This document shows positions 1 to 7,028 of a stretch of 44,187 bases of DNA, in pieces. Made by a program: the position numbers and the translations under genes. Numbering within the stretch: the first letter of the stretch is position 1; each line of letters begins with the position of its first letter. Location of the stretch: contig CAWEBF010000013.1 of assembly GCA_963807235.1 (NCBI GenBank), positions 1 to 44,187 of the forward strand. The letters run 5' to 3'. This stretch comes from CAWEBF01 sp963807235 (GTDB lineage: Bacteria; Acidobacteriota; Vicinamibacteria; Vicinamibacterales; UBA2999). The notes beneath the pieces were generated by a model. It was not told the DNA's origin. It searched no databases and worked only from the letters and a program-made list of their open reading frames with translations.

Positions 1-1143
1 CGCGAGACCGCGCACATGGGCGCGCGTCGGGGTTCGCCCCGAAGCCGCACGACGCCCAGGTTGGCACGTCGAGATCGAACCCGTGACACCCGGAACAACG
101 GCACTGTACGGCAGCACCAGAGGGGCCCTATCACAGAGAATCTGCCGGAAACACGCGGAAAACCCGATCCACGGTCGCCGAAGCATCGCGTCAAGCGCGC
201 CAACAACCACCCGTGCCCACGACAGCTAGCGATCCGCTCCAAGAGCCTCAGGTTGGTCGCTATGCTGTCGACATGGACCCGGCGCAAGCGACGCCACAGG
301 CGCTAGTGGCCCGAGGCATACGCTTCTCGTTGAGATGGGAGCGGCATCTGGATCGCTCGGTCGGCGACTACAACGCGCGATTGGGCGCGGAGGCCCGCGT
401 GCGCACGCTAGAGGAGGCAGTAACCTTCGTCGAAGAAGCCACCTGCCTAGAAACTCGGCCGAATCCATTAAGGCTGAGGGCGAGCCTTGCGGTCGGTTGG
501 CTCTACCCTGCGCGACTCAGGAGTTATCCGAGAGAATGCCGCTGCGCGTCCGTCTAGGCCGCCCGGACTTGCCCGGTCGCTTGTCGGCTGGAGAATCCGA
601 TCTTCCATAGGTCCGCACACGTACCCGCAAGTGTGCGGCGAGCACAACGGCGAAGATCCCGGTGGACCCATTCATCGACCCCGAAGGCTACCGCGCATAC
701 ATAGATGCCGCGAGGCGGAGCTCCGTGAAGGCAGGGTGCACTAGCAGCAATGCGGCGGCGCCCGCCATGAAGCCGCAGTGCTCAGGCAGTTGCGAATTCG
801 TCCCTGGGACCAGCCGAACGACAGTAGGTATCGAACGCCGAAGTGAGCCCGGTAACTGCGCCCGAACGCGCTCGGCCGACGTAGCTGCCAGACAAACCCG
901 GCGCGGAGCCTGCGTCAAGACCGAAGCCCGTCAGGGTCGAGCGCAGCGAGAGTCTTGACGCGGGCGAGCACCGGGATACCATCACCGCTGTCGGTCGAGC
1001 GCCACCCGAATCCGCGACGCCCCTTTGACCTTGTCGAAACAATGTCGAGTCCTTGGCAGACAAGCCCAGTGCCCGAGTGGATGCTGGCACAAATGGCCTC
1101 CGACAATCCCATGCAGCATCTGAAGCGCAGCGCGGCGTCGCAG
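1..1143. other. Gene-poor left flank, probably cargo or remnant of an integrated element
   Basis: I see no confident gene here. Open frames on both strands are short, overlap each other and have no recognisable domains or good ribosome binding sites. One short plus-strand peptide from about 662 begins DPFIDPEGYRAY and, after a shift near 712, reads EAELREG before a stop. This resembles the C-terminal tail of subclass B3 metallo-beta-lactamase-fold proteins, but only about 25 residues are readable. Since the excisionase and integrase lie immediately to the right and the tRNA target beyond them, this stretch is probably inside the integrated element. That is inference, because the other end of the element is outside the window. 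Confidence 0.4.
613..638. repeat. Perfect 8-bp inverted repeat
   Basis: CCGCACAC and GTGTGCGG flank a 10-base spacer. It lies in the gene-poor flank with no T-tract after it, so it could be a weak terminator, a recombinase arm site or chance. Confidence 0.3.
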
Positions 1144-1336
1144 ATGTCATCGAGCCTCCGAACGGTCTTTGAAGCCGCCGACGAACTACACGTGTCGGTG
1201 CACACCATCCGAGCGTGGATAGCATGTCGAAAATTGGGTTCGGGTACGCCTCGGCCGCGCAATACGTGTGCCAGAGGCGGAAATCACGCGGCTCGTGGCC
1301 GATGGCACGATGCCACGGCGCGAGGAGCCATTGTAG
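1144..1336 (+). CDS. Excisionase-family helix-turn-helix protein (frameshifted as read)
   Basis: Reconstructed product is about 63 residues. It starts MSSSLRTVFEAADELHVSVH and continues TIRAWIACRKLG, the pattern of MerR-like/HTH_17 excisionase domains (SLREAADYLGVSRHTVRRW-type). Reading breaks near position 1243 in a GGG run. Removing one G restores VRLGRAIRVPEAEI and a stop at 1334-1336, a normal family length. The integrase start follows 16 bp later on the same strand, the usual xis-int arrangement. Such proteins bend DNA at att sites to favour excision, or act as small repressors. The break is probably a homopolymer error; otherwise the gene is dead. The start at 1144 fits the domain, but alternatives upstream in the same frame exist. 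Confidence 0.6.
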
Positions 1337-1352
1337 AATCGCGTCGCGTGCC

Positions 1353-2487
1353 ATGGGGGTCTTCAAGCGTCCAGGTCGGAGCATCTGGTGGTTCGAGTTC
1401 GAATACCGGGGGCGCCGGTATCGAGAGTCCGCCGGCACGCGCTCGAAGACTCTTGCCGTCGAGATCGAACGTAGGCGGCGCCGCGAAATCGAAGAAGCAG
1501 CGAACGGTATCCGCCGTCGCAGGAGTGCGGCGATCCTCTTCAGGGTGGCAGCCCCGGACTGGCTCACTTTGAAGCGACCGTCGTGGGCAGATAAGACCCA
1601 CACGATCGAGAAGGCGAACATCGCGCACCTGGCCCCCCACTTCGGCAAGCTGTTGCTGACCGACATCACCGACCGCGAATTTCGGGCTATCAGGAACAGC
1701 GCCGCGCGGAGAAGGCCGCCAACAAGACGATCAACAACGAGATCGCGACGCTGCGTGCCATCCTTCGCCGGTATCGACTGTGGGCGCAGATTCAGCCGGA
1801 TGTGCGGATGCTGCCCGCGCGTGAGGATGCGGGCCGCGCGCTCAGCGCAGAGGAAGAGGCGAACTTGCTGCGGGCATGCGCGGCCAGCCGGTCGCGGTCC
1901 CTCCTGCCTGCCGTTACGCTGGCACTCAGCACAGGCCTTCGCCACGACGAGTTGCGCCTTCTTCGATGGAGCCAGATTGACCTCGTCAACGAGGCGGTGA
2001 CGGTCGGCAAGTCCAAGACGGCCCATGGCTCGGCCGGGCAGTACCGCTCAATAAGCGGGCTTTGGCCGCGGTGATCGACTGGGCTGGGCAGTTCCCCGAG
2101 CGAAAGTGAGCGACTACGTGTTCCCATCCGAACGCGTCGGGTTTCTCGGGCCACGAGGAGATCCCGCAGGTGTTCGGCACCAACGCGAAGAAGCCAATCA
2201 CGAGTTGGAAGACAGCGTGGGTGAGCGCCAAGCAGGACGCCGGTGTGGAATGCCGGTTCCACGACCTACGGCACACGACGGTCACCCGACTCCTTGAACG
2301 CGGCGTGCCCTTCGCCGTGGTCGCAACGATCATGGGATGGAGCGCTGCCACGAGCGTGCGGATGGCGAAGCGGTACGGGCACATCGGTCGGTCGGCTCAG
2401 CGCGAGGCGCTGGCCAGACTCGACGACAGCGTCAGCGAACCTGGCCTTCAGCAGACCGACGGCGACACCGGCCAACCCGTCCACTGA
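1353..2487 (+). CDS. Tyrosine-type site-specific integrase (several frameshifts as read)
   Basis: Phage/ICE-type tyrosine recombinase that would integrate DNA at the neighbouring tRNA-Asn. The N-terminus MGVFKRPGRSIWWFEFEYRG is a typical arm-binding start (wanting a three-stranded sheet, GxRYRESAGT), followed by a SAM-like core-binding region (LTDITDREF, then KTINNEIATLRAIL) and the catalytic domain. Catalytic signatures are all present: Arg in STGLRHDELRLLRW, His-x-x-Arg in FHDLRHTTVTRLL, GWS in place of the second His box, and the nucleophilic Tyr in RMAKRYGHIG. Frame changes are needed near 1684 (G run), 2032 (G run), 2104 (A run) and 2143 (T run). Because every catalytic residue and the family spacing survive, assembly indels are more likely than decay. 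The 3' end is 87 bp from the tRNA 3' end. Confidence 0.8.
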
Positions 2488-2574
2488 ATGGACCGGATCG
2501 GGAGGGTCCCCACCATTTCCCCCACCATCGAAACGCCGGTAAAAGGCGAATGCTCGTAAGTTGTTGATGGATAT

Positions 2575-2649
2575 TGGCTCCTCGGGCTGGATTCGAACCA
2601 GCAACCCTCCGGTTAACAGCCGGATGCTCTGCCGTTGAGCTACCGAGGA
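2575..2649 (-). tRNA. tRNA-Asn (GTT)
   Basis: The minus strand folds as a complete cloverleaf. The acceptor pairs TCCTCGG with CCGAGGA, the D arm is GCTC/GAGC, the anticodon stem TCCGG/CCGGA encloses loop CTGTTAA (anticodon GTT), and the T arm GCTGG/CCAGC encloses TTCGAAT. The discriminator is G and a genomic CCA follows (2575-2577). The body is 72 nt plus CCA. The 3' end faces the integrase, so the T-arm and acceptor segment (about 2575-2610) is the likely attachment core of the integrated element. Confidence 0.97.
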
Positions 2650-2722
2650 ACGTACGGTGAGAGGCTGGCGGCGTGGGACGCCGTCAGCCAGTAGAACCTT
2701 GAAATCGTAGCAGATTCGCCCG

Positions 2723-3152
2723 TTACTTGGGCGCGTCGAGCGAGATGGTCTTCAGCGCGTCGGCTTTCGCGGGCAGGTCCGCAGCGCCGGCGGGATACTT
2801 GCCGACGCTCAGCAGATAGGCGATGGTGTCGGCGGTCTGCTCAGGAGACAGCGAACCCGGTGCAGTTGCGGGCATCGACGTGGCGGTCTTCTCGAACACA
2901 TCGGCCACGGGCTTGCCCTGCCAGTTGGCCAGGAAGTCCTTGCCGGCGAGCGGCGGCATGGGGCCGCTGCCCTCGAGATTGTCGCCGTGGCACGCGGCGC
3001 ACTGCTCCTTGTAGATGGCCTCGCCGCGCTTGGCCTGCGCCTCGGAGTAGACGCCCTCGTTCACGGACTTGGTCGCCTGCGCACTGACGAGCCACGAGCG
3101 CCGATGCGTACACAGCGGCCGCCACAACCGCGAAAACAGCACGTTTCGTCAT
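2723..3152 (-). CDS. Exported class I c-type cytochrome (frameshift in the signal peptide as read)
   Basis: Small periplasmic monohaem cytochrome c, about 140 residues. The haem site is CAACHG in the segment YKEQCAACHGDNLEG, and the distal Met ligand is probably in the ATSMPATAPG region. The C-terminus SPEQTADTIAYLLSVGKYP is the usual final helix. The N-terminus MTKRAVFAVVAAAVYASALVA is a signal peptide ending VSAQA, but a shift near 3090 is needed to join it to TKSVNEGVYS; without it an unlikely arginine-rich leader would replace the signal. This type (Cytochrome_CBB3 family) carries electrons to or from alcohol dehydrogenases or oxidases. No redox partner is adjacent. The gene stands alone between the tRNA and the recR block, in the same direction as the latter. 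Confidence 0.85.
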
Positions 3153-3212
3153 ATTGATCTCATCTTACCCGACGTTGTCCCGCGTCGATCCTGAAGCTTT
3201 GTTAGGACAACC

Positions 3213-3845
3213 TTAAGCTTTCTTGGAACGCCGCACGACACGGCCTTTCTCACCGCCGGTCCACCCCAGCTGCACAGTGGTGCCCAGCAAGCCCAGCAAG
3301 CCCCACGCAATCGGCACCCACGACTGGCCCGGCGCCGGGTCCAGCGGATACGGCACCCACACGCTGCCGGCGGCACCCGCCGCGACCAGCCCGGCCCGGT
3401 TCCCCACCGCGGCCATCGCGCCGACGATGAGCGTCCACGCCCCGCCGAAGCCCGTGCCGACGATCAGGAAATAGCGCTGCAGATAAGTGGACCCCACCGC
3501 GCCGAGGATCGAGCAGAACACCACGGCCAGCACATGCGGTTCGCGGCCGGTCATCTGGAACACCAGGCTGGCCACCACCGCGCCCAGCGCCGCGCCGACC
3601 AACGCCACGCCGACGAAGTAGGCGGCGAACATCACGCCCGCGCCGATCAGGCCCCCCACCGCCGCCGCGGCCAGCATCGGCCACGTGTCGCTGACGCCCC
3701 ACACCGAGCTGGCGGCCAGCGCGCCCAGGATGAACCCGAACACCGCCAGCACCGTGCGAAACAGCCGGTAACCGAAGAAGCACGACACGATCCCGCACGT
3801 CAGCAGCAGGATCGCCGCGGGGACCTGATACGTCGCCGGCAGCAT
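3213..3845 (-). CDS. DUF4203-like multi-pass membrane protein
   Basis: A 210-residue hydrophobic protein with about seven predicted transmembrane helices: residues 8-25, 30-47, 57-75, 80-95, 105-122, 130-150 and 180-196. Glycine- and alanine-rich helices and the pattern FFGYRLFRTVLAVFGFILGA fit DUF4203 (TMEM198/TM7SF3-like) proteins, whose function is not established in bacteria. The tail is basic (GRVVRRSKKA) and probably cytoplasmic. Its ATG shares one base with the recR stop (TGATG), so it is translationally coupled to recR and sits at the end of the dnaX-ybaB-recR operon. That coupling suggests co-expression, not a known role in repair. Confidence 0.75.
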   Translation of the reverse strand: MLPATYQVPAAILLLTCGIVSCFFGYRLFRTVLAVFGFILGALAASSVWGVSDTWPMLAAAAVGGLIGAGVMFAAYFVGVALVGAALGAVVASLVFQMTGREPHVLAVVFCSILGAVGSTYLQRYFLIVGTGFGGAWTLIVGAMAAVGNRAGLVAAGAAGSVWVPYPLDPAPGQSWVPIAWGLLGLLGTTVQLGWTGGEKGRVVRRSKKA

Positions 3846-4435
3846 CAGAACTCGCGCCTCCCCTCCATGGCACGCGTCATCGTCACCTCGTCAGCGTATT
3901 CCAGATCGGATCCCATGGGAATGCCCATGGCGATGCGCGTCACGCGCACGCCGAGCGGCTTCAAGAGCCGCGCGAGATAGAGCGCCGTCGCTTCGCCTTC
4001 CACCGTCGGATTCGTCGCGAGGATCACTTCGTCCACGCCGCCCACGCCCACGCGATCGAGCAGGCCCTTGATCTTGATATCGTCCGGACCCACGCCCTGG
4101 AGCGGCGACAGCGCGCCCATCAGCACGTGGTACATGCCGCGGAACTCGCGCGTCTTCTCCACCACGCTCACGTTCTGCGGCTCCTCCACGACGCAGATCA
4201 CGCGCGGGTCACGCGAACCGGTGCAATAGATGCACGGGTCGGAGTCGGTGATGTTGTTGCAGACCGAGCAGTAGGTCACCTGCTCCTTGACGTCGCGAAT
4301 GGCGTCGCACAGCCGATCGGCGTCTTCCCGCGGGTGGCGGAGGATGTGAAACGCCAGCCGCTGGGCGCTCTTGGCGCCGATGCCGGGCAGCCGCTGCAGG
4401 TGCTCGACGAGTCGGCTCAGAGGCTCAGGCAGCAT
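3845..4435 (-). CDS. recR: Recombination protein RecR
   Basis: A 196-residue RecR, full family length. It acts with RecO (and RecF) to load RecA at gaps in the RecFOR repair pathway. Domains in order: helix-hairpin-helix (LQRLPGIGAKSAQRLAFHIL, about 13-32), the Cys4 zinc motif (YCSVC near 55-59 and CIYC near 67-71), and a Toprim domain from ICVVEEPQNV (about 80) to VEGEATALYLARLL (about 144-157). The C-terminal segment VTRIAMGIPMGSDLEYADEVT is the canonical RecR ending. It lies 27 bp after ybaB in the standard dnaX-ybaB-recR order and is followed by the coupled DUF4203 gene. Confidence 0.97.
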   Translation of the reverse strand: MLPEPLSRLVEHLQRLPGIGAKSAQRLAFHILRHPREDADRLCDAIRDVKEQVTYCSVCNNITDSDPCIYCTGSRDPRVICVVEEPQNVSVVEKTREFRGMYHVLMGALSPLQGVGPDDIKIKGLLDRVGVGGVDEVILATNPTVEGEATALYLARLLKPLGVRVTRIAMGIPMGSDLEYADEVTMTRAMEGRREF

Positions 4436-4462
4436 CGAAGATGTGATGACGCGGCGCGGGCG

Positions 4463-4762
4463 TCAGCCAAGACCCGGAATCTTCAAGCCGCCCATCATGC
4501 CGGAGATCGACCGGCCCAGCTGCTCGTCCACCTTGCGATGCGCGTCGTTCACGGCCGCCACGATCATATCCTGCAGCATCTCCACGTCGTCCTTGGAAAC
4601 GACCGACGGGTCGATCGCAATCGACTCGATCTGCTTGGCGCCGTTCACGACCACGGTCACCATGCCGCCGCCCGCCGTGGCCTGGACGCGCGTGTTGGCC
4701 ATCTGCTGCTGCATCCGGTCTTGCAGGTCTTTGGCCTGCCGCATCAGATCCAGAGGGTTCAC
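4463..4762 (-). CDS. ybaB: YbaB/EbfC nucleoid-associated protein
   Basis: A 99-residue YbaB/EbfC-family protein, usual size. The family forms tweezer-like dimers that bind DNA and is almost always found between dnaX and recR. The N-terminal helix MNPLDLMRQAKDLQDRMQQQ, the middle GGGMVTVVVNGAKQIESIAI strand region and the C-terminal helix with MGGLKIPGLG all match. It starts with GTG, whose G is the last base of the dnaX TAG stop, so translation is coupled to dnaX. Confidence 0.95.
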   Translation of the reverse strand: MNPLDLMRQAKDLQDRMQQQMANTRVQATAGGGMVTVVVNGAKQIESIAIDPSVVSKDDVEMLQDMIVAAVNDAHRKVDEQLGRSISGMMGGLKIPGLG

Positions 4763-6489
4763 TACAGTTCCTCCACGTCCTTGATTTCCGCCGGAAACAC
4801 CTCGAGCACCGCCTGCACGGCTGGCGCGGCCATCGCCTCGGCCTTCAGGTCCTTCTTGCCGTTGGGCGACGAACCAGGCGCCGTCGGGGTTGGCGGCGCG
4901 GACGCCGGCGCGGCGGGGGCAACAGCCCCGGGCTCAGCTTGCTGGGACACGACCGACACCTTCCGGCCGGCGATGCGCCCGGCAGCGGCTTCGATCCACG
5001 GTCGCGTCTGCTCGAACTGCTCGCGCAGCGTGCGGTGCGTGGGCAGGAAGGTGAAGGCCACCCTGTCGCCCGAGATCTCGATCGACTGCGCCTGCGCCAC
5101 CACGGTGTTGTAGAAGAAGCCTTTTGCCGTGCGAATCTCGGCCAGCAGCGCGTCCTTGAGACTACCCGGCGATGCGCCCGCCGAAGGACCTGCCGGCGCT
5201 GGCGCGGGATTCGGCGCCTGGGCGCGCGGCGCCGCGGGTGCTCGCTCCGCACTGGCCTGGGGACGTGCCGCCGCTGCGGGACGCGATGCCGGTGCGGCAG
5301 CGCGCGGCGCGGGTGCGACTGCGGGTGCGGCGGTGCGACCACCAGCAACTCCACTTCCTGCGCCGAACTGCTCGAGCACATCGGCCAGCGGCACCAGCTT
5401 GCGCATGTGCATCCACCGCAGGAGCGCGATCTCGAAGTGATAGCGCGGGTGCGCGGCCACGCGCAAATCCTGCTCGGCCTTTGCCAGCACGTCGAAGGCC
5501 CTCAGCAGATCCTCGCGCGAGAACCGGCCCGACAGCTGCTTCAGCCGCTCCAGCTCGCCTTCGGCCAGCTCCCCGTCGCCGGCACGCGCCGGGTCTATCG
5601 ACAGGATCATCACGTCGCGGACCACGCGTGCCAGGTCCCGGATCACCAGCTTCAGGTCGTGGCCCGATTCCACGGCGCGATCGGCCAGCGCGAACGCACG
5701 CGGACCGTTCTCGTCGGCCACCGCTTCGATCAGGTCGAACAGCAGGTCGCGTCCGACGAGCCCGAGCACCGTGGACACGTCCTCTTCGGTGATCGTGTTG
5801 CCGGCAAACGCCATCACCTGGTCCAGCGCGCTCTGCGCGTCGCGCATGCTGCCTTCGGCCGCGCGCGCCACGAGCGCCAGCGCGGCGTCCGGCACCTGCA
5901 GGCCCTCGGCGTCGGCGATGCGCCGCAGCTGCGCCAGGATCGCCTTGGCGGAAATCGAGCGGAACTCGAACACCTGCGACCGCGACAGGATCGTGTCGGG
6001 AATCTTGTGCAGCTCGGTCGTGGCCATCATGAACACGACGTGCGGCGGCGGCTCCTCGATCGACTTCAACAGCGCGTTGAAGGACGGCGTGGACAGCTGG
6101 TGCACTTCGTCGATGATGAACACCTTGTAGCGGTCGCGCACCGGGGCAATGGACAGCCCCGCGATGACCACCTCACGGATGTTGTCGATGCCGGTGTGGC
6201 TGGCGGCGTCGATTTCCATCACGTCCATGTCGCGCCCCTGCGCGATCTCGATGCACGCGTCGCACTGGCCGCAGGGGTCGGGCGTGGGGCCCTTCTCGCA
6301 GTTGAGGGCGCGCGCCAGGATCCGCGCGGTGGTGGTCTTGCCGCAGCCGCGCGAGCCCGCGAAGACGAACGCCTGGGCAATCCGGCCGCTGCTGAGGGCG
6401 TTGCGCAGCGTGCGCGTAACCGCCTGCTGCCCGACAACGTCGTCGAACCGCTGGGGACGCCACTTGCGGGCCAGCACCTGATAGGACAT
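4762..6489 (-). CDS. dnaX: DNA polymerase III subunit gamma/tau
   Basis: A 575-residue clamp-loader subunit. The start is placed at ATG 6489 because the protein then begins MSYQVLARKWRPQRFDDVVG, the invariant DnaX N-terminus; the frame remains open upstream only through the SRP RNA region. It shows a Walker A (FAGSRGCGKTTTARILARAL), the zinc-binding Cys set (NCEKGPTPDPCGQCDAC), Walker B/sensor (VFIIDEVHQLSTPSFNALLK) and SRC-like LSRSQVFEF. Domain III runs to about residue 360. A long Ala/Pro linker (about 390-465) separates it from a short tau-like C-terminal domain (SLKDALLAEIRTAKGFFYN onward). No clear A-rich slippery site for a separate gamma form is visible. Confidence 0.96.
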   Translation of the reverse strand: MSYQVLARKWRPQRFDDVVGQQAVTRTLRNALSSGRIAQAFVFAGSRGCGKTTTARILARALNCEKGPTPDPCGQCDACIEIAQGRDMDVMEIDAASHTGIDNIREVVIAGLSIAPVRDRYKVFIIDEVHQLSTPSFNALLKSIEEPPPHVVFMMATTELHKIPDTILSRSQVFEFRSISAKAILAQLRRIADAEGLQVPDAALALVARAAEGSMRDAQSALDQVMAFAGNTITEEDVSTVLGLVGRDLLFDLIEAVADENGPRAFALADRAVESGHDLKLVIRDLARVVRDVMILSIDPARAGDGELAEGELERLKQLSGRFSREDLLRAFDVLAKAEQDLRVAAHPRYHFEIALLRWMHMRKLVPLADVLEQFGAGSGVAGGRTAAPAVAPAPRAAAPASRPAAAARPQASAERAPAAPRAQAPNPAPAPAGPSAGASPGSLKDALLAEIRTAKGFFYNTVVAQAQSIEISGDRVAFTFLPTHRTLREQFEQTRPWIEAAAGRIAGRKVSVVSQQAEPGAVAPAAPASAPPTPTAPGSSPNGKKDLKAEAMAAPAVQAVLEVFPAEIKDVEEL

Positions 6490-6528
6490 GAAAATAGTTG
6501 GACCGCTAGCGCCTGTTACGGGAATAGC

Positions 6529-6657
6529 GGATGCGCCCCACCGCGACCCGGCGCTCCTTGCCACACCCCAGGGTCTACTTAGCGCTGCTGCCTTCCGGCC
6601 CTGACGCGGTTCGCAGGCTGAAGTTGACCAGGGACCGGGCCGCGGTGCGGCGCACCC
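6529..6657 (-). ncRNA. ffs: Signal recognition particle RNA (small, 4.5S-type)
   Basis: The minus strand carries the near-invariant domain IV apex, GTCAGGGCCGGAAGGCAGCAGC (written here only as its core CCGGAAGGCAGCAGC), which binds Ffh. Its flanks fold into one long rod: GGGTGCGCC with GGCGCAT, CACCGCG with CGCGGTG, and CCCGG with CCGGG. The ends are set from this pairing and are uncertain by several bases. It lies about 40 bp upstream of dnaX in the same direction, the same neighbourhood seen for the SRP RNA gene in Bacillus (scr-dnaX). Some of the reading frame upstream of dnaX runs through it and should not be called protein. Confidence 0.9.
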
Positions 6658-6751
6658 TGCCGCCGGCCCCGACGGACCGGCAAATTCGAAGTGTACTTCG
6701 CCGGTCGCCCGAAACCAAGCTCACCGGCGACCTTGTCTGACCAAACTGTCG

Positions 6752-6993
6752 TCAATGGGTCTTACGACGTTGATGGCGACGCGACGTGTCGCGAACCACC
6801 GAATCTCGACGCATGTCCGCCAGGTTCCCTACCCATAACCCCGAGCCCGCGAGCCGATCGATCCCGCGGGCTTCGGCGCGCTGAACCATCTCCTGAAGGG
6901 CTCGTTCGATCGTTCGCGAGAGCGTTGGCTCTCCGCTCAGCGGTGGGCCTCTGCCAGCAGAGCCTCATCCAGTACAACCTGTGTGCGTTTCAT
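6752..6993 (-). CDS. VapB/DUF2191-type antitoxin, orphan (one frameshift as read)
   Basis: The start reads MKRTQVVLDEALLAEAHR, the ribbon-helix start of DUF2191/VapB antitoxins. A stop follows at once in that frame. Adding one base near 6938 (CGC-TGAGC read as CGC-CTG-AGC) restores LSGEPTLSRTIERALQEMV, then LAGSGLWVGNLADMRRD, a precise match to the family including the C-terminal GSGLWxGxLxxMR motif that occupies the toxin. Total is about 80 residues. A PIN-domain toxin would be expected just downstream, but the next bases run straight into the SRP RNA gene, so no vapC is present. It starts 35 bp after the stop of the upstream MBL gene. It is either an orphan regulator or antitoxin, or a remnant. 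Confidence 0.7.
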
Positions 6994-7028
6994 AGACACA
7001 CCTGCTCCCAACCTCACAGAGCAGGCCA

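Noticed and set aside
30..110. tRNA-like sequence (GATCGAACCCGTGAC) near the left end
   Set aside because: Only the T-arm-like stretch matches; no acceptor or anticodon pairing could be formed.
782..2026. 414-residue minus-strand frame opposite the integrase
   Set aside because: Antisense shadow; integrase catalytic motifs are on the plus strand.
4939..6582. Long plus-strand open frame (547 residues) across dnaX
   Set aside because: It is antisense to dnaX and the SRP RNA, composed of His/Arg/Ala-rich shadow sequence, with no domain.
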